Part shown: positions 13,023 through 20,972 of the stretch, piece by piece
Layout: each line of letters starts with the position of its first letter
Numbering within the stretch: position 1 is the stretch's first letter
From: Tubulanus polymorphus
Taxonomy: Eukaryota > Nemertea > Palaeonemertea > Tubulaniformes > Tubulanidae
NCBI RefSeq assembly: GCF_964204645.1
Contig: NC_134026.1
Span: 16,262,650 to 16,326,649 of the forward strand
DNA length: 64,000 bases
Direction: 5' to 3'
Position numbers and translations under genes: made by a program
Notes under the pieces: generated by a model
Seen by the model: the letters and a program-made list of their open reading frames with translations, nothing else
Database searches by the model: none
Told to the model about the DNA's origin: nothing

Positions 13023-13562
13023 AGTAATAGGGAATATGGGGGTTCAGATCAAAGGTCGAAAGGTCGAACTCATAAAAAATAAAAAACGCTCGAATTAATT
13101 TTTTACTCACTCGCCCCTTCAACCTTTAACCTGAACCCCCATATTCCCTATTACTTCTAATATTTCCATATGTTAAAAGTGTGAGTAAAGTGTTAGCGTA
13201 ATAATCTAGATAAATAAGATCAAATATAGATTTCGAATAATAAAAAATCAATTTTAAACATAAAAAGTGTGAGTAAAGTGCAAACATGAAAAGTGTGAGA
13301 AAAAGTAACGAGTACATAACGAGTTGTTAGAATTAAAATCAATTTCAAACATAAAAAGTGTGAGTAAAGTGTGATTGAAATAATTTATATTTTAAACATT
13401 GAATATTTATATTTGAATGAGTTTTAATAAAAGTTTTGTAATAAAAATGAAGACAGAAGAAGAAGAACCCAAATTCAAAATCGAAATCAATGACACCAAT
13501 AAATTATTTTGATTATCTGATATTAAAAATTATATTTCAGCAACAAATCTAGTGTATGCAAG
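13023..13562 (+). repeat. Left terminal inverted repeat with tip palindrome
   Basis: The outer 133 bp (13023-13155) is itself an inverted repeat: AGTAATAGGGAATATGGGGG at the left edge and its complement ending at 13155, around an AT-rich centre with CGCTCGAATT. Inside it are at least three copies of AAAAGTGTGAGTAAAGTG-like sequence (13175, 13265, 13355) and a GAGAAAAAG variant. The arm continues over the first codons of the gene at 13447. Confidence 0.85.
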
Positions 13563-14069
13563 ACAAAATAAAATCGATAATATTACTATAATTAATCAAA
13601 TATTATCAAATGAAAAATATTTAATTACTGAACTAATTGATACTTTTGATAATGGAATCAAAAATCCTAAAGTATTCAATACAGTTTTAAATTATAAAGG
13701 GAATTTAGTTTTAATTTAGGAACTCCTTTTAATGAAAGAGATTGTGATTTAATACTTTCTAAAGATTACAATGATTTGATTAACTTAAGAATTGAAAAAA
13801 GACAATTATATTATTTAAATTTTGATAATAAACAAATTATCTATAATGAAAATTCATCAAATATTGGAATTCAATGTGAATCAGTTAATAATAATTCATC
13901 AAATATTGGAATTCAATGTAATTTAGATGATGAATTTAAAAAATTCAATCCTAATGAAAAAGTGTATTGTTATTGCGAAGGTAAATATTTAAAATCACAT
14001 AAATCAAAGCATTATCAGACAATTAAACATATCAAATATGAAAAGAATGATAATTCTATATTGAAATAG
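13447..14069 (+). pseudogene. TIR-proximal Polinton gene with CxC...H zinc-like motif
   Basis: A gene of about 205 codons starts inside the terminal repeat at MKTEEEEPKFKIEIN and reads toward the centre. It is broken by an in-frame TGA at 13510, a TAG at 13717 with a small deletion nearby, and it ends at 14069. The C-terminal part (from 13776) has a twice-repeated SSNIGIQC segment and a possible zinc site VYCYCEGKYLKSHKSKHYQ with further histidines. A homologue lies at 53464 in copy C, and the right arm carries a third partial copy of the first 40 codons. The inverted arm has sense codons where this copy has the first stop. Function unknown; location suggests an end-associated or early protein. 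Confidence 0.6.
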
Positions 14070-14111
14070 AATTAAGCTGTATGAGTAACTCAAAAAAAGA
14101 TATTTCAAATC

Positions 14112-14138
14112 ACTTTTAATTTTTTTTTCTTAAAATAA
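14112..14138 (+). promoter_or_regulatory. T-run plus TAAATG start element
   Basis: Upstream of the 68-codon gene there is a run of nine T, then CTTAAAA, then TAAATG overlapping the start codon. The same layout precedes most genes of copy A. Confidence 0.45.
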
Positions 14139-14345
14139 ATGGAAGGTTTCATTCCAACCGGAAGTAGTGATTTGAAACATTATCTTGTAGCTGGAGGTTT
14201 AATTTTGGCATCGCTTTTCTTTTACTATGAAAATATTAGTAAAGATCTAATGAATAAAAATATGAAATTGTGTAAGAAATTAAAGAAATTGAATGGGAAT
14301 AATTATAGAAATAATCATAAAAAAGTTAAAATTGAATCAGATTAG
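14139..14345 (+). CDS. Small membrane protein, 68 aa, unknown
   Basis: The protein has a single hydrophobic segment at about residues 15-30 (YLVAGGLILASLFFYY) followed by a Lys/Asn-rich basic tail. I do not recognise the family. It sits between two other small genes of the 2-kb Polinton derivative and has the ATAAATG start context typical of the neighbouring element. Small one-helix proteins are common in Polintons and adintoviruses, and copy B has one just before its integrase. Gene status is inferred from the intact frame, start motif and position. Confidence 0.45.
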   Translation: MEGFIPTGSSDLKHYLVAGGLILASLFFYYENISKDLMNKNMKLCKKLKKLNGNNYRNNHKKVKIESD

Positions 14346-14365
14346 TGAATTAATCGAATAATTAA

Positions 14366-14530
14366 ATGAGTAAAAATATATTAAATTTATTACATCTTAT
14401 TTACAGAAATCAAGAGCAACTGAAATTAATAATTATGGTTTCAGGTTTATTTTCATTCTCGGTTTACTCATTAAAACAGTTATTAGAATTCTATGATAAC
14501 TGTAATTATTTTTCATTTGATAATATTTGA
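14366..14530 (+). CDS. Small membrane protein, 54 aa, unknown
   Basis: A 54-codon frame begins MSKNILNLLHLIYRNQEQ and has one hydrophobic segment (IIMVSGLFSFSVYSL). It lies 20 bp after the 68-codon gene, its start context is TTAAATG, and it ends just before the right inverted arm. No family is recognised. Short length makes this tentative. Confidence 0.35.
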   Translation: MSKNILNLLHLIYRNQEQLKLIIMVSGLFSFSVYSLKQLLEFYDNCNYFSFDNI

Positions 14531-14535
14531 TTAGC

Positions 14536-15033
14536 TTGCATACACTAAATTTGTTGATGAATTATAATTTTTGATATTAAATAATGAAAATAATTTATTG
14601 GTTTCATTGATTTTGATTTTGAATTTGGATTCTTCTTTTTCTGTCTTCATTTTTATAACAAAACTTTTATCAAAACTCATTCAAATATAGATATTCAATG
14701 TTTAAAATATAAATTATTTCAATCACACTTTACTCACACTTTTTATGTTTGAAATTGATTTTAATTCTAACAACTCGTTAATTACTCGTTATTTTTTCTC
14801 ACACTTTTTATGTTTGCTTTTTACTCACACTTAACTCGCACTTTTTATGTTTAAAATTGATTTTTTATTATTCGAAATCTATATTTGATCTTATTTATCT
14901 AGATTATTACGCTAACACTTTACTCACACTTTTAATATATGGAAATATTAGAAGTAATAGGGAATACGGGGGTTCAGGTTAAAGGTTGAAGGGGCGAATG
15001 AGTAAAAAATTAAAAATAAATTCGAGCGTGTGT
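14536..15033 (-). repeat. Right terminal inverted repeat (tip truncated)
   Basis: Inverted copy of 13023-13562. It contains CACTTTACTCACACTTTT repeats near 14727, 14825 and 14920, the tip start AGTAATAGGG at 14953, and the palindrome centre TTCGAGCGTG, where it ends. The reverse complement encodes the first 35-40 codons of the same gene as the left arm. Confidence 0.85.
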
Positions 15034-15056
15034 GGCAATAGATTGGAAGTTACATC

Positions 15057-15539
15057 TTGGTGAAAGGTTATTATAATTCTAAACATAGTTCTATAAATAT
15101 GAAACCAATACAAGCTAGAAAAGAAGGTAATTCAGAAATAGTTAGGAATAATTTATATGGAGCATTTGTTACACATGATTTTGGAGAACCTAAATTTAAG
15201 ATAGGACAACACGTTAGAATATCTAAATATAGAAAAACATTTTATAAAGGTTATACCCCTAATTTTACTGAAGAAATATTCAAGATTAAAAAGATAATAT
15301 TAACTAAACCTTTTGTTTATAAACTAGAAGATCTTAAAGATGAAGAAAAATTAGGTTATTTCTATGAACAAGAATTATCACTTGTACCAAATCCAGATGA
15401 AATAGAATACAAAATAGAAAAAGTATTGAAAACAAAAACTCTTAAAGGAAAAAAGTATTCGTTGGTGAAATATAAAGGATATGATGATAAATTTAATGAA
15501 TGGATTTTATCTAGTAAAATTAAAAGAATAAATGAATAA
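15057..15539 (+). pseudogene. Polinton integrase, C-terminal half
   Basis: Only the end of the DDE integrase remains. It starts at VKGYYNSKHSSINMKPIQARK, just after the catalytic Glu region, and goes on with the SH3-like DNA-binding part (KFKIGQHVRISKYR). It finishes with an intact chromodomain (about residues 115-155, KYSLVKYKGYDDKFNEWI), which in such integrases can read histone marks and guide insertion. Comparison with 60400-61319 shows that the catalytic core upstream of 15057 is absent. The last codons overlap the ATPase start (ATGAATAA). The apparent first Met is not a real start. Confidence 0.85.
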
Positions 15540-16127
15540 AGATTTATTTATATTTGAACCGCATAATATGTTAGTTACTGGGGTAACAAACTGTGGTAAA
15601 ACACATTTCATATTAGACTTGTTAGAAACTATTTATAAGAATCATTTTGATAATATAGTAGCATTTTGTCCTACATATGAAATGAATAAAACATATAATA
15701 GAGATATAGTTAAGATAAAAAAGTTTATTATATTAGATCCTAAAACAGTAAAAGAAAATTTAGATAATTGTATAAAAATAGCAATTGATACTTATAAAGG
15801 ATCAAATACACTATTCATTATAGATGATTGTGCAAATTTACATGATTCAAGTTATGTTATTTAGCTTTTTCTGGGAGACATTTTGGGATAACAACATGGG
15901 TTTTAAATCAAAAATATAATTCAATTGTTAAAGACTTTAGGGAGAATATAAGATTTCTAGTTTTATTCTACAATAAAGATAGAAAATCTATGCAACAATC
16001 ATTGGAAGAAAATCAAATTATACCTACTGAATTACATGATGAATATATGAATAAATTAAAGAATAATAAAGGTTCAAAATTATTACTGAGGCTTCAATTT
16101 CCCTATGAATATAAATTTATAAAATAA
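15532..16127 (+). pseudogene. Polinton packaging ATPase (FtsK/HerA, A32-like), frameshifted
   Basis: The product would pump element DNA into the capsid. The Walker A loop GVTNCGKTH is at about residues 17-25, and Walker B is LFIIDDCA near residue 95. Compared with the intact copy at 61312, 17 bp are missing near 15850, so the frame closes at 15864. The remaining C-terminal codons are preserved in another frame to 16127. The start overlaps the integrase stop and lies in the context ATAAATG. Walker A is intact here although the gene is broken, the reverse of copy B. Confidence 0.85.
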
Positions 16128-16304
16128 CTATTTATATACCTATGTATTAGATACCCTATTAGATACCCTAATACCTGATGCCCTATTAAATACCCTAATA
16201 CCTACCTATGTATTAGATACCCTATTAGATACCTTAAATCCTTAAAACCCCCTTTTTTATTTACTATTATTTTATACAATTTTCAACCAATATTATTATT
16301 TGTG
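16128..16304. terminator. Convergent intergenic region with ATTAGATACCCTA repeats
   Basis: This is the only gap between the rightward and leftward gene blocks. It holds about six copies of ATTAGATACCCTA or ATTAAATACCCTAATAC (16145-16235), then AACCCCC and a T-rich stretch. Such a place would be expected to end transcripts from both sides; the terminator role is inferred. Confidence 0.4.
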
Positions 16305-17162
16305 TTAAATATAATTAATATCTGAATCACTTTCATCATCACTCTCTAATTCATAATCAGGCGCTAACAATTTGTTCAAACTCTCTACCGAATCTTCATA
16401 AATAATTGGTTTATTTTTATTCTTATTCTTCCTCCTTTCTAGCATATCATCAATAGTTACTACTTTATCTTTCGTAAAAAATGTATCCACATTATCTTTA
16501 ATATCAATATGCTTATCTGTAACTATATTTTCATTATCATCTTTCTTAGTGTTTGCTGCTAATATTTCATTTACAATGTTTGATCCTAATATTTTATAAT
16601 CATTTGTTAAATCTAATTCCTCTTTATTAGGTGTTGCTAATAATAAATCTTCATATAATTCTTTACCATTTACTTTTTTATTTGAAACAAACTTTGTTAC
16701 ATATCTAAATGGCTGTTCTATAAATTCTCTTAAACCAACCCGTTCTATAACATTAGTAATATGTACCTTTGTATTCATATGTTTATTCCAATTTGATGGA
16801 TCGTTTGAAAATTCACCTTTACAATAATCACAATAATTTCTATTTTCACTAATATTTAATATTATTTCATTATTTGATGTAGAAGGTATTACATTATTAG
16901 ATGTAGAAGGTATTACATTATTAGATGTAGAAGGTATTACATTATTAGATGTAGAAGGTATTACATTATTATCAATTACATTACTTAAATTATCAACAAC
17001 ACCACTTTTATTATTATCGATTTCTATTAGTTTAGTTTTATAAATTTTGAAAATAGGATCAAATATCAAAGCTATATTACAAGGTATTACATAATATAAA
17101 CCATCATTATTTTCATGTGTATTGATGTATGGAATATGTTTATATACTTTACCTCCTTCCAT
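16305..17162 (-). CDS. C2H2 zinc-finger protein with NNVIPSTS repeats
   Basis: An intact 285-residue frame. Four tandem NNVIPSTS units occur at about residues 66-98 (a 24-bp DNA repeat at 16870-16975). A single C2H2 finger CDYCKGEFSNDPSNWNKH follows at about 110-135, with the second histidine in TKVH. The rest is polar and ends in an acidic tail. The last gene of the leftward block, it starts 33 bp below the capsid gene with the context ATAATAAATG. I do not recognise a named family. A role in DNA binding, gene control or packaging is possible, but the sequence does not decide. Confidence 0.65.
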   Translation of the reverse strand: MEGGKVYKHIPYINTHENNDGLYYVIPCNIALIFDPIFKIYKTKLIEIDNNKSGVVDNLSNVIDNNVIPSTSNNVIPSTSNNVIPSTSNNVIPSTSNNEIILNISENRNYCDYCKGEFSNDPSNWNKHMNTKVHITNVIERVGLREFIEQPFRYVTKFVSNKKVNGKELYEDLLLATPNKEELDLTNDYKILGSNIVNEILAANTKKDDNENIVTDKHIDIKDNVDTFFTKDKVVTIDDMLERRKNKNKNKPIIYEDSVESLNKLLAPDYELESDDESDSDINYI

Positions 17163-17194
17163 TTATTATATAAATTTTTATTAAAGCTAAAATT

Positions 17195-18442
17195 CTAATA
17201 CATAACACTATTTAATTGAGAATTTACAATATTTAATTGCGCGTCAGATATAATGTAAATGTGCATTTTGAAATTTTTGATTCCTTTATTCTTTGTCATG
17301 AATAATTGTATTCCATCTTTAGTGTTCTGGAGTTTTTTTCCAGAACATTGTAATGAATTATCCTCTGTTGTTCTAAAATCTAACCATAATGCATATTTAT
17401 TACCGGTATAATAATCAATTTGATTAATATTACAATTTTCAGATGATTTTACTTTTTCATTCATAAAATGTTTTCTAATTTCTGGCCATTGATCTATCAT
17501 TCTCATTCCTTGACAAAATATTTTATTTGCTATTCCTTCGATAGTTATTTCTACTTTTGTTATTTCAGGATTATAATAATTATCAACATTTATTGCACCA
17601 TTAGTATATGTTGCAATGGTAAAAAATATTAATATACCTTCAATAGATCTTCTTGGGAAGTTAATATTCTCATTAATAATTTCATCACTTGCATTAATAG
17701 TTACAGTTTTAAATTTATCAATATAATCATATAATAATGAAAATCCTTGATTGTATTGAGTTTGAATTGTGTTAGCAATATTTTCATCAGTTACTGTATC
17801 ATATTCTAAACATATATTCGATAATTCATAACCCATATCTTTATTAACGCTAGATATTACAATTTCATTGACAGGAGCAAATGTTATTTCGAATATAACG
17901 TCTTCTTGAATTGCGTATTCATATAAAGGTGCATTATTATTTATCAATTCAAAGTCTAATGGAATTTTATATTTGCTTCCATATTTACTTTTAATCAATT
18001 TATCTATAGCATTAGTTAATATTGCATTATGCGCTTCTGATCTTAATTTATTTTGGTTTTCTGATTGGATTACTTGAAATATCATATTATTTCTATTTTC
18101 TTTAGTTAACCATAAATCTTTATAATGCATAAATAAATTATAATCATCTAATGAGAAAACTGTTTCTGGGCCAATCTTTATTGTTAATTCTTTAATCAAA
18201 TATCTTCCAACATTATCAACAACATAATTATTATTATTACCGATTACTTTTATATCGGCTGATAAATAAATACTGTTTGGAACATAAAAAGTTTTTTGTG
18301 TTAATCGAGGAATTCTAACATATAAAGTTTCATCAGGATTAATATTAGAAGGGTTATGAGTAATTATATGATGTGATCTTTCTGCTTTAATAGCATTAGA
18401 TATTCTAGGATTCTTAGAAGGATTGATATAACTCCCACTCAT
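17195..18442 (-). CDS. Polinton major capsid protein (hexon-like)
   Basis: An intact 415-residue protein. The start region PDETLYVRIPRLTQKTFYVP and the pattern of short beta-strand-like segments match Polinton/adintovirus major capsid proteins, which form double jelly-roll trimers like adenovirus hexon. The segment IEGILIFFTIATYTNG and the late NKYALWLDFRTTEDNSL also fit this family. It lies in the capsid block next to the small membrane protein and the conserved 254-residue structural protein, as expected. Start context is a T-run, then TTAAATAAATG. The absence of any stop contrasts with the ruined polymerase downstream of it in the element. Assignment is by family resemblance, not search. 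Confidence 0.75.
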   Translation of the reverse strand: MSGSYINPSKNPRISNAIKAERSHHIITHNPSNINPDETLYVRIPRLTQKTFYVPNSIYLSADIKVIGNNNNYVVDNVGRYLIKELTIKIGPETVFSLDDYNLFMHYKDLWLTKENRNNMIFQVIQSENQNKLRSEAHNAILTNAIDKLIKSKYGSKYKIPLDFELINNNAPLYEYAIQEDVIFEITFAPVNEIVISSVNKDMGYELSNICLEYDTVTDENIANTIQTQYNQGFSLLYDYIDKFKTVTINASDEIINENINFPRRSIEGILIFFTIATYTNGAINVDNYYNPEITKVEITIEGIANKIFCQGMRMIDQWPEIRKHFMNEKVKSSENCNINQIDYYTGNKYALWLDFRTTEDNSLQCSGKKLQNTKDGIQLFMTKNKGIKNFKMHIYIISDAQLNIVNSQLNSVMY

Positions 18443-18466
18443 TTATTTAACATAAAAAAATAATTA
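18443..18466 (-). promoter_or_regulatory. Start element of the capsid gene
   Basis: Between the upstream stop (18464) and the capsid ATG (18442) the minus strand reads a run of seven T, then ATGT, then TAAATAAATG. It is the clearest example of the T-run plus TAAATG layout and fills the whole intergenic gap. Confidence 0.45.
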
Positions 18467-18826
18467 TTTATTTTTTATCATGTTTACTAACCCAAAAATA
18501 ATAGCAACTGTAATTAGAAATAAAATTATATGTTCGGCAGCGAAGTTAATAATGTTTCCTGCAGATTTCAATATAAAACCAACAATTGATGCAATAACTC
18601 CAGGTGAAGCTGCAGCAGATTTTTTAGATAGTTCCCATAAATATTTTGCTAATTTCTTTAAACCATCTTTAAATTTATCTTGTATAGAATTATTATTATC
18701 TGGGGGTTTATCTGGTTTATTGGGAGTAGGTGTAGATTTTAATGAATTTGATATTGCTAAACCAATTGTTGTGAATAACATAGTTACAGCTGTTAGAATT
18801 GAAAGAATTGAAATAAACCCAACCAT
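18464..18826 (-). CDS. Two-helix membrane protein
   Basis: Starting at the MVGFISIL methionine, the protein is about 120 residues. It has a signal-like hydrophobic N-terminus (about 1-30), a proline-rich linker (STPTPNKPDKPPD), an amphipathic middle, and a C-terminal helix (IILFLITVAIIFGLVNMI). An earlier in-frame ATG at 18871 would add 15 residues but lies deeper in the upstream gene. Small proteins of this kind next to the capsid gene may act in virion membrane contact or entry; the sequence shows only membrane character. Antisense open frames over the same DNA are shadows. Confidence 0.6.
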   Translation of the reverse strand: MVGFISILSILTAVTMLFTTIGLAISNSLKSTPTPNKPDKPPDNNNSIQDKFKDGLKKLAKYLWELSKKSAAASPGVIASIVGFILKSAGNIINFAAEHIILFLITVAIIFGLVNMIKNK

Positions 18827-19481
18827 TATTGTTTTGTTGTTGTATATTATTATAATATTTTGGTAATTCATTCCAATTTAGTGTTCTTATATCTGAATTT
18901 GTCATTATTTTTCCAAATTCTTTAGTATATAATATTCCTAATCCACCCATTGTACCAATTTTTGCTCTAAAATCTTTATTCGAATTAATATTAAATTCAT
19001 TACATATTTTAGAAAACTTAGAAAAATTAATATTATTATTCGATTCTTTAAAAAATTTTGAACCTGGTAAAGGACATTCTAATTCATCTAATATTAATTT
19101 TATTTGAAAATAAGTATGAAATCTAAAAAGTGATAACATCAATGGTAAACTTGGTTTGTTTAAATGATCATTCCAACTAATTCCACATCCTGTTGTTGCG
19201 CAATAAACAGCAAAATTTAATTGGTTCTGCCAATACTTCAAATTAGATTTTAATAACCATTGTTTTGCCTCATTTAAATTTTTGAAATTAATTGTATACA
19301 CATGAAATATATTTTCCATCTTTACATGAAAATTATTACTTTCAGTAACATAAATATATAAATCAATTAATGAATTTAAAACTTCATTTCTATATGTAAT
19401 ATCTTTATTAAAATCTATTGCTGGAATATTATATTTAATTGATTTATTATATTGGAAAGCTTTTGGAAAATTATCTACCAT
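18717..19481 (-). CDS. Conserved Polinton structural protein, 254 aa
   Basis: The middle part (about residues 90-180) has the segment CATTGCGISWNDHL, then RFHTYFQIKLILDEL and MGGLGILYTKEFG. I recognise this pattern as recurring in Polinton/adintovirus genomes next to the capsid gene, but I cannot name its role with certainty; a minor virion protein is likely. The start has the context TATATAAATG. The last 35-50 codons are Asn/Gln-rich and overlap the next gene by over 100 bp, so the true stop may be earlier, with a late indel having extended the frame. Confidence 0.6.
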   Translation of the reverse strand: MVDNFPKAFQYNKSIKYNIPAIDFNKDITYRNEVLNSLIDLYIYVTESNNFHVKMENIFHVYTINFKNLNEAKQWLLKSNLKYWQNQLNFAVYCATTGCGISWNDHLNKPSLPLMLSLFRFHTYFQIKLILDELECPLPGSKFFKESNNNINFSKFSKICNEFNINSNKDFRAKIGTMGGLGILYTKEFGKIMTNSDIRTLNWNELPKYYNNIQQQNNNGWVYFNSFNSNSCNYVIHNNWFSNIKFIKIYTYSQ

Positions 19482-19497
19482 TTATATAGTTAAAAAA

Positions 19498-19924
19498 TTA
19501 ATAATTTATTAATTCTTTTAATAATTTATCTTGTTCTTCAACTGTTATATGACCATTTAAACTTATTATATAATCTAGTGTATTCTTTAATTTATTAATT
19601 TCTTTTATATTAGTTTTAATTTTTTCTTTATTACTTTTTATATTTAATTTTGAACTTATACCAGTTAAAACACGTGAACTTAATCCTTATACACCAATTG
19701 ATATAGCTAAAGGTGTTAATGGGCTGAATATTGCTAGAAATGTCATTACAGAACTAATTGTAACCGAACCACTAATAATAAGATAATATATAATTTTACT
19801 TTTTAAATATTTTTTTCTTTTTAATTTTTAATTCACTTTCAAATTCTAATATTTGTTTTTCTAAATATATTTTTAATTTAGTTTTATTTATATCATGAGG
19901 AATAATATCAATATTATCATCCAT
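19498..19924 (-). pseudogene. Small membrane plus coiled-coil Polinton protein, broken
   Basis: From the ATG at 19924 (context T-run, GCTAAATAAATG) a charged N-terminus is read for about 42 codons. A frameshift near 19805 then moves the frame to a hydrophobic stretch (SGSVTISSVMTFLAIF). A TAA at 19687 interrupts before a Lys/Glu-rich helical tail that ends at 19498. The total would be about 140 codons. The order (charged helix, membrane segment, charged helix) is visible, but the family is not recognised. Its position within the tight leftward gene row supports a real former gene. Confidence 0.5.
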
Positions 19925-19945
19925 TTATTTAGCAAAAAAAAATTA

Positions 19946-20369
19946 CTAATTAGTAAACTTATAAGCAACAAATATAACAATAACAGTTCCACCTAAAATC
20001 CATATTATTTCATATTTCTTCTGTTCATTACTTGGGGTATAATAATCTGTTAATTTAGGTTTGTATAGATGTAATTTTTCTTTATTGGTTACCGCGTTAT
20101 ATAAACTCATTGCATCATCAACTGATTGAAAATCTCTATGTGAAATCTTCTGATCATATAATTCCTTGTTAATAGAATCCATATAGTTTTGTCTCTTTTC
20201 ACTATATTCTTCTGCTGCTTTATTGTATTTCTCTAATGCTAAGTTATGTCTTTTTTTGTTCTGTTAATGATCCATTTTTATCAATATGTTTAAATAAATA
20301 TCCAACACCAGTAAATGCTAAAGCGTTAACAATTGCCGATCCTATAATAGTTATAACTGCAGAAGCCAT
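19946..20369 (-). pseudogene. Conserved two-helix Polinton protein, frameshifted
   Basis: The N-terminus (MASAVITIIGSAIVNALAF) is hydrophobic. A Lys/Glu-rich helical middle follows, and the C-terminus has a second membrane segment (IIWILGGTVIVIFVAY). One extra A in a run of seven at 20251-20257 shifts the frame, so only the part from 20182 stays open as one frame. I recall a family with this N-terminus and a lysine-rich helix in Polintons of cnidarians and molluscs, with no known role. Start context is ACTAAATAAATG. Confidence 0.6.
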
Positions 20370-20393
20370 TTATTTAGTAAAATAATTATGTAT

Positions 20394-20615
20394 TTATATG
20401 GGAGGAATATATTTTTGTTTTTCTAAATAATCAATAGTTAAATTAGATAAAGTAACTGTTAATGTTAATTTTAAGATATCATTTATATCAAATCTATCAA
20501 CATTAACACTTCCCATTTTGAATACTTTTTTTAATTCCATTGAATAACCAACAGTTCCAACTGATAGTAATGCTCCATTATATAATCCAGTTATTATCCA
20601 CTTATTATCACTCAT
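20394..20615 (-). CDS. Small protein, 73 aa, unknown
   Basis: An intact frame with a weakly hydrophobic segment (ITGLYNGALLSVGTVGYSM) near the N-terminus, ending KQKYIPPI. The ATG at 20615 directly follows the TAA of the upstream gene (GAATAAATG), with no spacer at all. Unknown family; gene status rests on this tight packing, the T-run and the start motif. Confidence 0.5.
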   Translation of the reverse strand: MSDNKWIITGLYNGALLSVGTVGYSMELKKVFKMGSVNVDRFDINDILKLTLTVTLSNLTIDYLEKQKYIPPI

Positions 20616-20972
20616 TTATTCATAAAAAAAATTACTATCTTCAAAATATTTAGTTAACTTATTTATGATTAATTCAACATTTATTTCATTACTAGTTTCA
20701 TTTGTATATATTTCAATTATTATTTTTTTAATATCATAGATGATAAAATCTTCATCTAATTCATAAAATCTTAAAGATTCTCTATTTAATTTAGTAATCT
20801 TTTCTACATTTAAAGTTTCTTTATCTATTGTTGTTTCATACTCAAATGTTGTTTCATTAGAAAATGCAATATTTTTGTTATGTGTAATTACATCATTAAT
20901 GTTAAATTTCATTTCTTTCTCATGTTTAAAATCAAACCCAAAACATATACTCGGCCCAACAGTTATATTCAT
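20616..20972 (-). CDS. Acidic protein, 118 aa, unknown
   Basis: An intact frame rich in Glu, Asn and Ile with no membrane segment or motif that I recognise. Its start overlaps the stop of the upstream broken gene by ATGA, and its own stop touches the next ATG. The start has a run of six T, then CACTATATAAATG. It is part of a co-linear leftward gene row, so a virion or accessory role is possible, but the sequence gives no function. Confidence 0.55.
   Translation of the reverse strand: MNITVGPSICFGFDFKHEKEMKFNINDVITHNKNIAFSNETTFEYETTIDKETLNVEKITKLNRESLRFYELDEDFIIYDIKKIIIEIYTNETSNEINVELIINKLTKYFEDSNFFYE

Larger units (their letters stand above)
13023..15033. mobile_element. 2-kb Polinton derivative with long inverted repeats
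   Basis: The unit has inverted arms of about 540 bp (13023-13562 and 14536-15033) and about 970 bp of unique interior with three small genes. The left tip begins AGTAATAGGGAATATGGGGG and is complete. The right arm stops inside the tip palindrome at TTCGAGCGTGTG. After a filler of about 25 bp the truncated integrase of copy A follows. Either a short non-autonomous Polinton landed in copy A, or copy A's left half was replaced by an inverted duplication of the end. The arms match each other better than they match other copies, which suggests recent homogenisation. Confidence 0.75.

Noticed and set aside
18480-18866. 128-codon plus-strand frame
   Set aside because: Exact antisense shadow of the small membrane protein gene in the leftward Polinton block.
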